The position numbers were made by a program, and so were the translations under genes. A stretch of DNA of 64,000 nucleotides from Eriocheir sinensis (lineage: Eukaryota > Arthropoda > Malacostraca > Decapoda > Varunidae). The stretch spans positions 1,810,994 through 1,874,993 of the forward strand of contig NC_066553.1 of NCBI RefSeq assembly GCF_024679095.1, given 5' to 3'. Shown here piece after piece: positions 24,909 to 35,129 of this stretch. Positions within the stretch are counted from its first letter, which is position 1. Every line of letters starts with the position of its first letter. The notes under the pieces are model-generated. The model worked only from the letters and a program-made list of their open reading frames with translations, did no database searches and was not told where the DNA came from.

Positions 24909-25420
24909 GTGTGCTGGTGGACCTTGGAGAAATTTCCTTTTCTTGCGTCACAATTTGAATAAAATATTGGAAATCGAGTTCCACTTTTGCCGGGAAAGCG
25001 GCGGCGGCGGGTGTGCCGTCCCGCGCTGCGTCGCGCCCTCCACGCTGAGGTATGACTGGCGCGACCCCTGGCAGCGTCGACCTTGGCCGAGGCCTCGCCT
25101 ACAGAGACTTGAAAACGTTTATTATGACATGCATAGGAAAAAAATGATGAATAGAAATATGTACCTATATATAAATAATGTTAAATAATGTCAGTTGCCG
25201 TGCCCGTGCCAGCGTGAGTGGTCGCTGTGTTCGTGTTTATGAGGCTGGCCGTGGAGCGCCGCGCCCGGCGGGAGCAGTAACCAGGTCAGTGGGCTGCGAT
25301 GGACGGCCGGCGGCCACGCGGCAGCGACTCTCACCGCGGCTACCTGAAATCCGCGGCCCTCCGCCCCCTCTCCCCCTTCACGGCTCCCCCTGGCAGCCTT
25401 GCCCCCCGCCGGCCACTCAC

Positions 25421-25564
25421 CTTCATCTTGAGCAGCGTGCCCATCATGCCGCAGTCCACGCTGGCGAACACCACGCGCCGCTGCGTGTCGTCCAGGATGA
25501 AGGCGCGGGAGAACAGCCGCAAGTGGATGCCGCCGTTGATCTGGGCGGGGTTGGCGTAGCCCAT
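25421..25564 (-). CDS. Neutral ceramidase, second coding exon
   Basis: Neutral ceramidase hydrolyses the amide bond of ceramide to release sphingosine and a fatty acid, acting at the cell surface or as a secreted enzyme. This 48-codon exon reads MGYANPAQINGGIHLRLFSR and continues through AFILDD, RRVVFASVDCGMMGTLLKMK. This is the conserved N-terminal segment of the family, with the MGYA motif and the V-F-V/A-S-x-D-x-GM strand. On the minus strand it is bounded by a CTCCACAG acceptor and a GTGAGT donor, both phase 0, so it joins in frame to the exon ending at 34423. The zinc ligands and catalytic serine of the family lie in later exons. None of these was found between base 1 and 25420, so the next intron exceeds 25 kb. 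Codons are strongly GC-ending, unlike the surrounding DNA. Confidence 0.9.
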
Positions 25565-26072
25565 CTGTGGAGGGAAGGCGAAGTGAATTAGAGCTCGTCC
25601 CTACAGCACTCCCCGACACAACGAGATAAAGACACACACCGAAAATACAGACAGTGATTGAATTAGCCTACAAGGATTGTCTGGGCGGCAAAAAGCAGAC
25701 CGCCGAATCTCTTATATAAAACCTTCAGCGTCTTATTTTGATACTTAATATTCTTCCACTGACTATTTTATTATGACGTGTTACAGACGACTGAATCCCT
25801 CGTGACCTCCAATGATTTATCCTGACAGTTGATTGTCCCTGGTGATTGCCATTGACAAGGGAATCGGAACCTGAGAACACGGATGTCATTAAACCCGCAA
25901 GTCACTATAATCGTTGTCATAAGAGTCACGGTCGAGCAAACAAGAATGTGATTGGAGAGACGAACAATCGGTGAATAAGGATGCGGTTGAGAAGACGAAC
26001 ACAAAAAAATCAGGTGGTATGTGAATTCCTTGGCTACGATCATTCTTCTCTGCGTGATATCAGTTTATTTAT

Positions 26073-26305
26073 TTTTTTACAACAAAGGAGACAGCTCAAG
26101 GGCACAAAAAAAAGGAAACAATAATAAAAAAAACGCTACTCCCTGCTCCTAAAAAAAAACAAAATCAAGATGTGGCCGAAAGAGAGGTCAATTTCGGGAG
26201 GAGAGGTGTCCTGGTACCCTCCTCTTGAAAGAGTTCAAGTCGTAGGCAGCAGGAAATACAGATGAAGGAAGATTGTTCCAGAGTTTATGGTCTGGTGAAT
26301 CCGAA
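26073..26305 (-). mobile_element. LINE-A 3' end with reverse-transcriptase ORF C-terminus
   Basis: Read on the minus strand, 26290-26188 encodes a frame with WNNLPSSVF, then AAYDLNSFKRRV and a stop (TGA at 26190-26188). This is the usual C-terminal end of jockey- or I-like non-LTR retrotransposon polyproteins. It is followed by a 3' UTR containing GGAGCAGGGAGTAGCG, a T-rich tract, GTGCCCTTGAGCTGTCTCC and TTTGTTGT with an A-tail. This copy ties all the non-coding LINE-A tails in the window to a real retrotransposon. The rest of the ORF is absent, so it is a 5'-truncated insertion. Confidence 0.82.
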
Positions 26306-26417
26306 TAACATTTACAATACACTTTATATTAGCCAAACGCATCAATTACTCTAGTTTGTCATATCACATATCATCAAATACTACAGTACTCTAGTGATGT
26401 TAATAAGGTTTTGGTTT

Positions 26418-26490
26418 TAAGAGAGCCGGCCAGGACGCGTAGCAATGGATTTATAAGATTAGTCAAGTTCTCGCATTCATGGAGCAGAAG
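26418..26490 (+). mobile_element. LINE-B ORF fragment
   Basis: The plus strand encodes RTRSNGFIRLVKF. This matches the RTRSDGFKLDKF segment at 37385-37480 and resembles the region 30-40 residues before the end of CR1/jockey-type reverse-transcriptase ORFs. It is a short, isolated relic. Confidence 0.5.
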
Positions 26491-26625
26491 CCTTGTCAAA
26501 CTATCACGAGGCTCATAAAACTACCCATGGCAATACTAACACAACAACCCATACCACATCCTTACCAAATGTCGGTGTAGCCCCCCCTGAAATGTTTGAG
26601 AATATGGCACTAAAATCTAAACAAT
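26470..26625 (-). repeat. Family X, partial diverged copy
   Basis: On the plus strand it carries GAAGCCTTGTCAAAC, GGCTCATAAAACTACCCATGG and CTGAAATGTTTGAGAATATG. These are the reverse complement of the family X blocks. Confidence 0.6.
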
Positions 26626-26639
26626 GCAATCGACATACA

Positions 26640-27150
26640 TTCCCGGATCGCCAATACCCTTCCATCGCTGTTAATAGACGTTGAAAGTCATTACCACCAA
26701 TCGGAAACGTATGTGTATTGTTGTTTTGGTGGTGGGCAAAAGCGAGAGGCGGAACGAAAGCAAAATAACGCAATCAACACACATTCCATATACGCAAATA
26801 CCCTCCCATCGTTGTTTATAGAGGGTGAAATTCATTACCACCAATCGGAAACGTATGTTCATTGTTGTTTTGGTGGTGGGCAAAAGCGAGAGGCGGAACG
26901 AAAGCAAAATAACGCAATCAACACACATTCCCGCATCGCAAATACCCCCCCATCGTTGTTAATAGACGTTGAAAGTCATTACCAGCAATCGGAAACGTAT
27001 GTGCATTGTTGTTTTGGTGGTGGGCAAAAGCGAGAGGCGGAACGAAAGCAAAATAACGCAATCAACACACATTCCATATACACAAATACCCTCCCATCGT
27101 TGTTTATAGAGGGTGAAATTCATTACCACCAATCGGAAACGTGTGTATAT
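26640..27150. repeat. 144-bp tandem repeat, about 3.5 copies
   Basis: GGTGGTGGGCAAAAGCGAG recurs at about 26730, 26874 and 27018, with matching CACCAATCGGAAACGT and AACGCAATCAACACACATTC blocks. The period is a multiple of 3, so a 209-codon frame stays open across the array. It has no start context, domain or splice support. Confidence 0.88.
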
Positions 27151-27299
27151 TGTGTTTTTGGGGGGCCAGTGAAAGGTATAATATGCAGAGACCACCTCCC
27201 TACTTACCTACTTACCCGCCTACCTGTCCACTCAATCACTACTAATTGGGGTGCATCATCGTTACCTGTGTCCTCCCTTCCTGTATTCATGTGGCCAGT

Positions 27300-27543
27300 G
27301 ATTACTATTGTGTGTGTGTGTGTGTTGGGCGGGGGTGTATAGAATGGGTGCATCGGGGAGGACTTGTATATAGAATGGGTGCATCGGGGAGGGCTTGTAT
27401 TGAATGGGTGCATCGGGGAGGGCTTGTATATAGAATGGGTGCATCGGGGAGGGCTTGTATATTGAATGGGTGCATCAGGGAGGGCTTGTATATAGAATGG
27501 GTGCATCGGGGGCTTGTATGGAATGGGGGCGATGGAGGAAGGG

Positions 27544-27632
<89 letters not shown>
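27300..27632. repeat. 31-bp minisatellite (six units) flanked by (GT)n and (GA)n
   Basis: GAATGGGTGCATCGGGGAGG followed by GCTTGTATATA repeats from 27345 to 27530, with units of 29-33 bp. A short (GT)n precedes it and a pure (GA)n run of about 85 bp follows at 27546-27630. Confidence 0.88.
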
Positions 27633-27634
<2 letters not shown>

Positions 27635-27799
27635 GGTTTTAATGTATAATAGTTTGTCTGTCTGTCTGTCCGTCTATCAATTTTTCTGTTCTCTATTCAC
27701 TACATGGTCTTTGCTGGTCAGTACGAGGATATTATGAACGCTTATTTGTCCACCATTGCTAACCCGTCACTCCTATTAACGCGAGAACCACACACTTCT

Positions 27800-28080
27800 C
27801 CTCCTCCTCCTCATCATCATCATCACCATCACCATCATCATCTTCATTTTCATCATTAACATTAACATTAACATCATCTGGGTCCCTTTGGTTACCTGTG
27901 CTGGGTTGGATCAATAGGGAATTCGGGTATAGATTATAGATTACGGATTATCCAGGTGTGATTTATTAACTTGTAGGTTCGTTTTATTTGGCTATTGTTT
28001 TATGTGTGTGCTTTTGTTGGTGTTTTTCGTTTTTTGTTCCCATCGCAGAGCAAGTTTATTGTTTTTATTTATTTATTTAT
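27800..28080. other. (CAT)n-like short repeat and unique sequence
   Basis: CAT/CAC trinucleotides lie at 27810-27870. The rest is unique AT-rich sequence with no feature seen. Confidence 0.5.
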
Positions 28081-28082
28081 TT

Positions 28083-28835
28083 GTAGATTTAGTGTATATA
28101 TGAGTTTAATGAAGGAGGTATTTGTAGATTTAGTGTATATATGAGTTTAATGAATTTGTAGATTTATTGTATATATGAGTTTAATGAATGAGGTATTTGT
28201 AGATTTAGTGTATATATGAGTTTAATGAATGAGGTATTTGTAGATTTAGTGTATATATGAGTGTAATGAATGAGGTATTTGTAGAGTTAGTGTATATATG
28301 AGTTTAATGAATGAGGTATTTGTAGAGTTAGTGTATATATGAGTTTAATGAATGAGGTATTTGTAGATTTAGTGTATATATGAGTTTAATGAAGGATTTG
28401 TAGATTTAGTGTATATATGAGTTTAATGAATGAGGTATTTGTAGAGGTAGTGTATATATGAGTTTAATGAATGAGGTATTTGTAGAGTTAGTGTATATAT
28501 GAGTTTAATGAATGAGGTATTTGTAGAGTTAGTGTATATATGAGTTTAATGAATGAGGTATTTGTAGAGTTAGTGTATATATGAGTTTAATGAAGGATTT
28601 GTAGATTTAGTGTATATATGAGTTTAATGAATGAGGTATTTGTAGATTTAGTGTATATATGAGTTTAATGAAGGATTTGTAGATTTAGTGTATATATGAG
28701 TTTAATGAATGAGGTATTTGTAGATTTAGTGTATATATGAGTTTAATGAATGAGGTATTTGTAGATTTAGTGTATATATGAGTTTAATGAAGGATTTGTA
28801 GATTTAGTGTATATATGAGTTTAATGTATGAGGTT
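28083..28835 (+). repeat. 41-bp satellite with a shorter variant, about 19 copies
   Basis: The unit is TTTGTAGATTTAGTGTATAT plus ATGAGTTTAATGAATGAGGTA. A shorter form, in which ATGAATGAGGTA is reduced to ATGAAGG, is interspersed irregularly. A related single-copy sequence occurs at 30283-30330. Confidence 0.92.
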
Positions 28836-28839
28836 AATA

Positions 28840-29180
28840 ACACATGTATTGATTTCAGATTAGATTAGGTACGAAATGTAACGTTATGTTCATCTTGGTA
28901 GGTATTATTAATCCAACTTTTTATTTATTTTTCATTCCTTCGTAACACCTTATTTTTTATCATGAAGTTAGGCAGTACTCTATTTCACACCCGTATTGTT
29001 GGCATACTTATATATACCCTTTCGTTTAATAGTAGTCAAATCCCTTGTCTCTGTATCACCACTAAGGTAACCAAGAGCAGAGAAGAATGGTGTAATTCTT
29101 TAGTTAGTGATAAAAACGTCGGAGGTTTTAGCGTAGACTTAAATAGACTTTGATCGGCAACGCGAAGACAATCATTGAGG
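28840..29180. other. Unique sequence, no feature seen
   Basis: There is no repeat or recognisable exon. A 63-codon frame at 28962-29153 has no features. Confidence 0.4.
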
Positions 29181-29189
29181 TCTTTATTT

Positions 29190-30130
29190 GGCTTTCCTCC
29201 TCTTTTCTGACAGTTCCATCTCCAGCATTATTCTCCTCTGTTCAATTAAAAGCAGCTCTCCTATTTATCTCAAGCTTGACTCCCTCACTCTGTCTCTGTC
29301 TGTCTCTGAACCTCCTAACTTGGGTTGTTCCTCTAATATACTCATTTCAACTTCCTCCTTTCCTCTTGATTCCCTGCTCTCTCCAGCGTACTACAATCTA
29401 TCAATTACCTCTCCCATCCGTCTCAAGCTTGACTTTTTTTACCCTGTTTCTGAACCTCCTACCCTGGGCTGTCCCACTCATATACTCCTAATCCTGTCCA
29501 TTCTCACTCCCACCGAATAGCTCAAGTTTTCCTTTCCAACAATTCTTTAGTCTGCGGTAAAAGCAACTCGTCTTCTCTGATGATGGTGTTGGAGGGGTGC
29601 CTCGTGCAATACTGTGCTTTTCTTATTTTCTTATGTCTTGTCTTCCTTGGGACCTCTTCATTTAATATAGACTACCCCTCCTCTTCTTTCCATCTGGATA
29701 TCCTCTTTTCCTCTTGAATTCCAGCTCAGACTTCAGCATCCTCCTAATCTACAAATCACATGTCCCATCTGTCTCAATCTTAACTCCTTCACAGTTTCTG
29801 AACCTCCTAACTTGGGCTATCCCTCAAATATAACCTTCTGTTTCTCCTTCACATTAATCCTTTTTTTCTCTGTTTTCCAGCTCTGTCTTCAGCATTCTTC
29901 TCCTAATCTGTCACGCACCTCTCCAAACCATCTTAAGTTTGACCCCTTCACTTTGTCTCTCAACCCCCTAACCTTTGCTGTCCCTCTAAGATACTCATTT
30001 CTAACCCTGTGTCTAGCCTCGTCACGCCCAGCGGTAACCTTAGCATGGTCAACAATTCTTTTTAGTCTGCGGTAAAATCAGCGCGTCTTCTGTGGTGGTA
30101 TTGCAGGGGTGACTCGTATAATATTAGTGC
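29190..30130 (+). repeat. Duplicated ~510-bp block containing smaller tandem units
   Basis: CAACAATTCTTTAGTCTGCGG lies at 29538 and reappears as CAACAATTCTTTTTAGTCTGC at 30050, with a shared downstream GGTGTTGGAGGGGTG-like block. Within each half, CTCAAGCTTGACTCC and TCTGAACCTCCTAAC segments recur several times. No function is recognised. Confidence 0.65.
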
Positions 30131-30429
30131 CTTATCTTGCTTGCCCTTGTCTTATGTGTGCTTCAAGACTTCGGTTAATTTTTAGTCTTAGTTATTTACG
30201 AGTGTCACAATGGAAGAGTCGCGTGCACTGTTGTCTATAGGCGTATGTCTTTTCTGTTCTTTCCCTATTTGCTATGTTTGTAGGTTGATTTAGTATATTT
30301 ATTTAGGTTTTAATGAAAGAAGCTCGTATGTACAATTAATATTATTCTTCTTGTCTTATCCGGTCCTTTCTCAGACATGCATTGGTTGATTTAGCTTATT
30401 TTTTAAAGTTGTAATGATAAATTCGCATA

Positions 30430-30600
30430 CTACAATTTCGTCCCCATTGGCATAAGATAGACGGATAGATAGGTAGATAGATATAAACTAATAGATAGAT
30501 TATGATAGATAGATAAACAGATAGATAGGTTGATAGGGAGATAGATACATAGCCACAGATAGAGATAGATAGATAGGTAGACAAACAAACAGATACCACG
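30430..30600. repeat. (GATA)n-like degenerate microsatellite
   Basis: AGATAGATAGG/TAGATAGAT tetramers with many interruptions run from about 30458 to 30590. Confidence 0.75.
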
Positions 30601-30647
30601 TACAGTAATATCGTTTCCGAGGAAGATTTGGAACGGAATCGTGTACA

Positions 30648-30710
30648 GTGAAGGACACAGCTCAAGGGCAGAATAAAGAATTAAGAAATAAAAAAAAAGT
30701 CCACTGGCAG
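30648..30710 (-). mobile_element. LINE-A 3' end fragment
   Basis: GGACACAGCTCAAGGGCAGAA on the plus strand is the reverse complement of the conserved CTTGAGCTGT block. The remainder is degraded. Confidence 0.5.
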
Positions 30711-30833
30711 CAAAAAGGCAAATTAAAAGGGAACATCAGTAATCAACAGCCCCACGTGGAGGACCGTTGACTTAATACACACAAAAAAAAAAAAACAATA
30801 AAAATTACAACAAAGAAAGGTTTAGTACGTGAT

Positions 30834-30835
<2 letters not shown>

Positions 30836-30917
<82 letters not shown>

Positions 30918-30944
30918 GTACGTGATAACAGACGCTAGGTAGGA

Positions 30945-31009
<65 letters not shown>
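30836..31009. repeat. Two long (GA)n runs
   Basis: Runs of about 78 and 60 bp are separated by a 35-bp spacer that shares GTACGTGATAACAGA with the sequence just before the first run. The locus is thus partly duplicated. Confidence 0.92.
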
Positions 31010-31013
<4 letters not shown>

Positions 31014-31029
31014 AACGCGAAGAGACGAA

Positions 31030-31060
31030 TATGATGAGCAGCGAGTAGCGTTTTTTTTTA

Positions 31061-31130
<70 letters not shown>

Positions 31131-31184
31131 TTTTTTGTGTGTGCCCTTGAGCTGTCTCCTTTCTTGTAAAAAAAAAAAAATCAT
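31030..31184 (+). mobile_element. LINE-A 3' end with an internal (ATT)n expansion
   Basis: GAGCAGCGAGTAGCG is followed by a T-tract. The T-tract has grown into about 20 (ATT) units (31068-31129), then TGTGCCCTTGAGCTGTCTCC and an A-tail follow. Confidence 0.8.
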
Positions 31185-31289
31185 CTTCAGGAGCTGCCTC
31201 GTATGGGCCATCTCGCCTTCCGTGGTCTCCTTATGTCCTTAAAACTACGTGAGGGCGAGATTTGAATAGCACGGGGGAGAGGAAGTGAG

Positions 31290-31840
31290 AGAGGCTATGG
31301 TTGGTATTCTCAGAAGCTCCCGCCTCACATCACCTATTTCCAAAGGCCGAAAAAGAGATCATCCGGGTTCTAGAGTGTGCTTCTTTAGGTTCATGGTACA
31401 AAAGAAGGGTCAAGGGTTGGTATTGTCAAATGCTCCCACTCCTCACACCAACTATCTCCAAAGGCCAATAAGGAGGTTAATCGAGTGTTCTAGTGAGTGT
31501 TCTTTTAGGTTCACGGTACAGAAGAAGGCTCAGACTACCACCAGGGTCATAAAAGTACCCCTGGAAATGCCCTAAACTCCCACGAAAGACTAGTAAATTA
31601 CGTGTTCTTGGGCGCAGAAATGTTTAAAAATATGGCCCAAACTACCACCAGGGTCATAAAACTACCCCTGGAAATGCCCCAAACTCCCACGAAAGACTAG
31701 TAAATTACGTGTTCTTGGGCGCAGAAATGTTTAAAAATATGGCCCAAACTACCACCAGGGTCATAAAACTACCCCTGGAAATGCCTACAGCTCCTACGAA
31801 AGCCTAGTCAAACGTGTGTGCCTTAGCGCCGAAATGTTTG
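31290..31840 (-). repeat. Family X, several tandem or nested copies
   Basis: Reverse-complement family X blocks recur: TTTCCAAAGGCC (31338, 31449), AGGTTCA-GGTACA-AAGAAGG (31388, 31506), ACCACCAGGGTCATAAAA (31538, 31632, 31751) and GAAATGTTTAAAAATATGGC (31618, 31725). Confidence 0.78.
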
Positions 31841-32470
31841 ATATGACCCTATCTTATCTCGAGGGGCGCCTGTCAGGTAAAGCAAAAAAGAGAGAGGAGG
31901 GCGGGGTTGAGTGGCGGGCGTCTCAAGAGGTGTTACCATAAGAGGTGGGCGGGGAGAGGTACTACACCCAAATCTCTCTACAATTTATATAGTACACGTG
32001 TTTTTGATTAAGGGAATGACGCAGGTAAATTATAAAAAAGAACTCAGGTAAACTAAAAAAAACAGAACTCGGGTAAATTAATAAAGACAAAGTGTGAACA
32101 ATAGGAGAAAAAAAAGGCGAAATGAAGAGTTTTTGAAGTACCTACAATGAGGAGAGAAACAGGAGTGACAGTAGAGGAGGAGGAGGAGGAGAAGGAAGAA
32201 GAAAAGTGAAGAGAAGAAGAGGAGCAGAGGAGAAGAAAAGGCAGGAGATACACAAAGAAGAGGAAGGAGAAGAAAAGATTAAGACCAGGAGGAGGAGGAG
32301 GTACATAAAGAAGAGGGAAAAGAAGAGGAGTATTGGAAAGAATGGAAAGACCACCACCACCACCACCACCACCGCCGCCACACTTATTCAACAGGAAGTG
32401 CTTTAGATAACACCGCCAGTAGGCCTAGAGAGAAGGGGAGGAGGTGAAGCCAGTAACAGGAGCCTTATCT
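31840..32470. other. Unique DNA with short (GGA)n and (CAC)n
   Basis: (GGA)n lies at 32174-32192 and (CAC)n at 32351-32373. The glycine-rich and proline-rich frames are artefacts. No gene is seen. Confidence 0.5.
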
Positions 32471-32472
32471 TG

Positions 32473-32474
<2 letters not shown>

Positions 32475-32508
<34 letters not shown>

Positions 32509-33625
32509 GCCATCGTTACCTTCCTAAGACACCAAACAGGAGAGAGAGAGAGAGCAGAGAGAAGGAATGAAGAGGAATGACCGCTACTTATCCTTTCCTA
32601 TCCTATTGATTAGAAAGGACAGACAAAACAAAAGACGAGCAAGACGAGAGGGCAACATAAGCCATCGTTACCTTCCTAAGACACCAAACAGGAGAGAGAG
32701 AGAGAGCAGAGAGAAGGAATGAAGAGGAATGACCGCTACTTATCCTTTCCTATCCTATTGACAAGAGAGACAAAAACAAAAGACGAGCGAGACGATAGGG
32801 AAGCATAAGGATACGGTACCTTCCTCGGACCCAGAAGGAAGGAGGGAAGGAGAGAGAAGCAGGGAAGCGAATGACAGAGAAAGTTACCTACCACCTTATT
32901 GACCTTATTGACAAGAAAGGAGACAAAACAAAAGACGAGCGAGACGATAGGGAAGCATAAGGATACGGTACCTTCCTCAGACCAAGCAGAAGGAAGGAAA
33001 GAGAGAGAAGCAGGAAGCGAATTACAGAGAAAGTTACCTACCACCGTATTGACCTTATTGACAAGAAAGGAGACAAAAACAAAAGACGAGCAAGGCGATA
33101 GGGAAGCATAAGGATACGGTACCTTCCTCAGACCCAGCAGAAGGAAGAAAGGAAGGAGGGAAGTGACAGAAATGAAGCCTTCCCTCATTGACGAGAAAGG
33201 AGAAAGAAAACGAAAGAGACCCAAGGCGACAGAGGAACATAATCACCGTTGCTTACTTGCTACTACATAAACACAAGACTTGGCAAGATAGGGAGCAAGA
33301 CCGCACATGAAAACCGAAGCAGGACATCAGAGGAACATAAAAACGATCCCTACTTTCACAACACAGACAACAGGAGAGAGAAGGACACAGGGAAAGAGAA
33401 ACAGCCCAACAGGGAATCATAAGTGACCTCCACTCTCCACGTAAACAAACTAGCCGAGAGAGAGACACGGGAAAAGCGAAAGAGGCCAGCAGAGAATCAT
33501 AAACCACCTCCACTTTCCACGCGGACTTAAGAGCCGAGAGAGAAAGACAGGGGAAGAGAAACAGGTCAACAGAGGAACATAAACCACATCGCTAAGACCA
33601 CAGAGACAGAATTGAAGAGAGAGAG
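32475..33625. repeat. Degenerate tandem array (about 152-158 bp, then ~75-95 bp units)
   Basis: CATCGTTACCTTCCTAAGACA lies at 32512 and 32662. ATACGGTACCTTCCTC lies at about 32812, 32964 and 33114. Shorter related units (GAGGAACATAA or GAATCATAA followed by CC-CTC-ACTTTCCAC) occur to 33600. Most units contain a CAGGAGAGAGA segment and (AG)n. Read on the minus strand, the TTACC/TACC block is a splice-donor-like GGTAA/GGTAC. Confidence 0.75.
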
Positions 33626-33629
33626 ACAG

Positions 33630-33677
33630 ACAGAGAGAGAGGAGGAGGAGGAGGAGGAAGGGGACAAGCTACCCCCC

Positions 33678-33751
<74 letters not shown>

Positions 33752-33771
33752 CTTAAATGTTTACCATATTG

Positions 33772-33863
<92 letters not shown>

Positions 33864-33907
33864 CTACCCTAACACACAAATCACAGCCCCTTACCATATT
33901 GACACTA

Positions 33908-33953
<46 letters not shown>

Positions 33954-33955
33954 TC
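33630..33955. repeat. (GGA)n, (AC)n of ~70 bp and two (GA)n runs
   Basis: (AC)n lies at 33681-33750, and (GA)n at 33774-33859 and 33910-33950. Cysteine/valine and serine/leucine frames are artefacts. Confidence 0.92.
33863..33911 (-). repeat. Duplicate of the ceramidase exon-1 donor junction
   Basis: On the plus strand the segment CAGCCCCTTACCATATTGAC followed by ACTAGCAG matches 34411-34438, which spans the last 16 coding bases of ceramidase exon 1 and its GTAAGG donor. The upstream CCCTAACACACAAATCACA also matches CCCTAACCCACCAATCACA at 34158-34176, which lies beyond the SINE. The copy ends in (GA)n. Confidence 0.75.
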
Positions 33956-34185
33956 ACTACTCTACCGGGGACAAAACTGAACATAGGGAGTCAGAAAAAA
34001 AAGAGGAAGAGGAGGAAACTAGAAATAAAGGAGAAAGGAAAGGAAGAGGAGGAAAATAGGAAGACAAGAGGAAAAGTAAAATGTTAAGAAAAGAGGGAGA
34101 GAAGGAAAATAGAAAGGAAACAGTTAAAATAAGAACAAAAAGGAGAGAGACAACCTTCCCTAACCCACCAATCACAACTCCTAAC

Positions 34186-34409
34186 GTGAGCCCGGGTTCG
34201 ATTCCCGGGCGGAGTGGAAAAATTTGGGCGGCTTTTCCGATACCCTACGCCCCTGTCCACCCAGCAGTGAATGGGTACCAGGTATTAATGGGGGGTTGTG
34301 TCCCGTCTCCTGGGGTCTGTTCCCTTCTCCTATTATTCCTTCCCCTCCTGTCTCTCTCCGGCATAATTTTTTATGACCACAGATGTTGCGCCGACTAAAC
34401 GAAACTTTC
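34186..34409 (+). mobile_element. tRNA-derived SINE inserted beside the exon-1 donor
   Basis: It starts GTGAGCCCGGGTTCGATTCC, which carries a perfect RNA polymerase III B box (GGTTCGATTCC, 34195-34205) inside a T-arm-like CCGGG/CCCGG stem. The tRNA 5' part and A box are absent. The body includes CCCAGCAGTGAATGGGTACC and ends GCCGACTAAACGAAACTTTC. It is flanked by imperfect 13-bp direct repeats CACAACTCCTAAC (34173-34185) and CACAACCCCTTAC (34410-34422), a likely target-site duplication. A second copy lies at 49536-49682. Confidence 0.82.
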
Positions 34410-34422
34410 CACAACCCCTTAC

Positions 34423-34593
34423 CATATTGACACCAGCAGCGGGTCCCGTCACGTCGTAAATCCCAGCGCCAATGTTGTATAGCGTGGGGTCGGGGCGTGG
34501 GTCAGAAGGGAACCCAGCAACGCCCACGGCCATGCACGCCAACACCATCACCACCACCACCTCCTCCATCAACACTCTTTGCTGCAGCCTCAT
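34423..34593 (-). CDS. Neutral ceramidase, first coding exon (signal peptide)
   Basis: This exon gives the N-terminus of the secreted or surface ceramidase. Of its 57 codons, residues 9-28 (MEEVVVVMVLACMAVGVAGF) form a hydrophobic secretion signal. A short proline-rich linker follows, then LYNIGAGIYDVTGPAAGVNM, the family's start of the mature domain (usual pattern: Y-x-I/V-G-x-G-x-x-D-x-TGP...NMMGYA). The exon ends at ATG/GTAAGG in phase 0. Joining to 25564 gives ...VNM-MGYANP..., the expected continuation. The ATG is preceded by a pyrimidine tract and CACACAG/G (acceptor at 34595), so an upstream 5' UTR exon is likely at higher coordinates. A SINE begins 13 bp into the intron. Homology is strong by recognition, but transcription is not shown by sequence alone. 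Confidence 0.88.
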
Positions 34594-34624
34594 CCTGTGT
34601 GGGGGGGAAAGGGAAGAAAGGGTT

Positions 34625-35032
34625 ACTTGTGGTAGTATTTGTAGTAGTGGTAGTAGTAGTAGTAATAGTATTTGTAGTAGTAGTAATAGTAGTAGTAGTA
34701 GGAGGAGGAGGAGGAAACCATGTAAGATTATGATACAGGAAAAATAAGTCGTAATTTTAATGTAATTTATCGAAGAAAAGAAAAATAGGAAGAAAAAGGG
34801 AGAGGATGAAAAATAGAAAGAAAAGAGGAAGGAGATAAAAATACAGAAGAGGAGGAAAATACGAAGAAAAGAGGAAGAGGAGGAAAATGAAGAAAAGGAG
34901 GAGGAAGAGGAAAATAGGAAAAAGGAAGGAGATAAAAGAAGAAATAAGAAAGAGGAAAATAAGGAAGAAGTAAAGTTTAAAGTTGCAAATCAATAACTTA
35001 CTCCAGAAAACATTTGTATACTTATTAATACC

Positions 35033-35129
<97 letters not shown>

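Larger units (their letters stand above)
25565..34422 (-). other. Neutral ceramidase intron between coding exons 1 and 2 (8,858 bp)
   Basis: The intron begins GTAAGG and ends CTCCACAG when read on the minus strand. It contains LINE-A, LINE-B and family X copies, arrays of 144, 31 and 41 bp, long (GA)n and (AC)n runs, a SINE placed 13 bp from the donor, and a tandem array resembling the donor region. These are listed separately. Confidence 0.8.

Noticed and set aside
25178..25591. Plus-strand frame of 137 codons across the ceramidase exon
   Set aside because: It is the antisense shadow of the minus-strand exon, which has the family match and correct splice sites.
26713..27342. A 209-codon frame with a 48-residue repeat
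   Set aside because: It is open only because the 144-bp tandem unit is a multiple of three. No signal, domain or promoter is visible.
34186..34212. A tRNA gene suggested by the B box and T-arm
   Set aside because: There is no A box, acceptor stem or anticodon arm. A second copy at 49536 and flanking duplications show a SINE.
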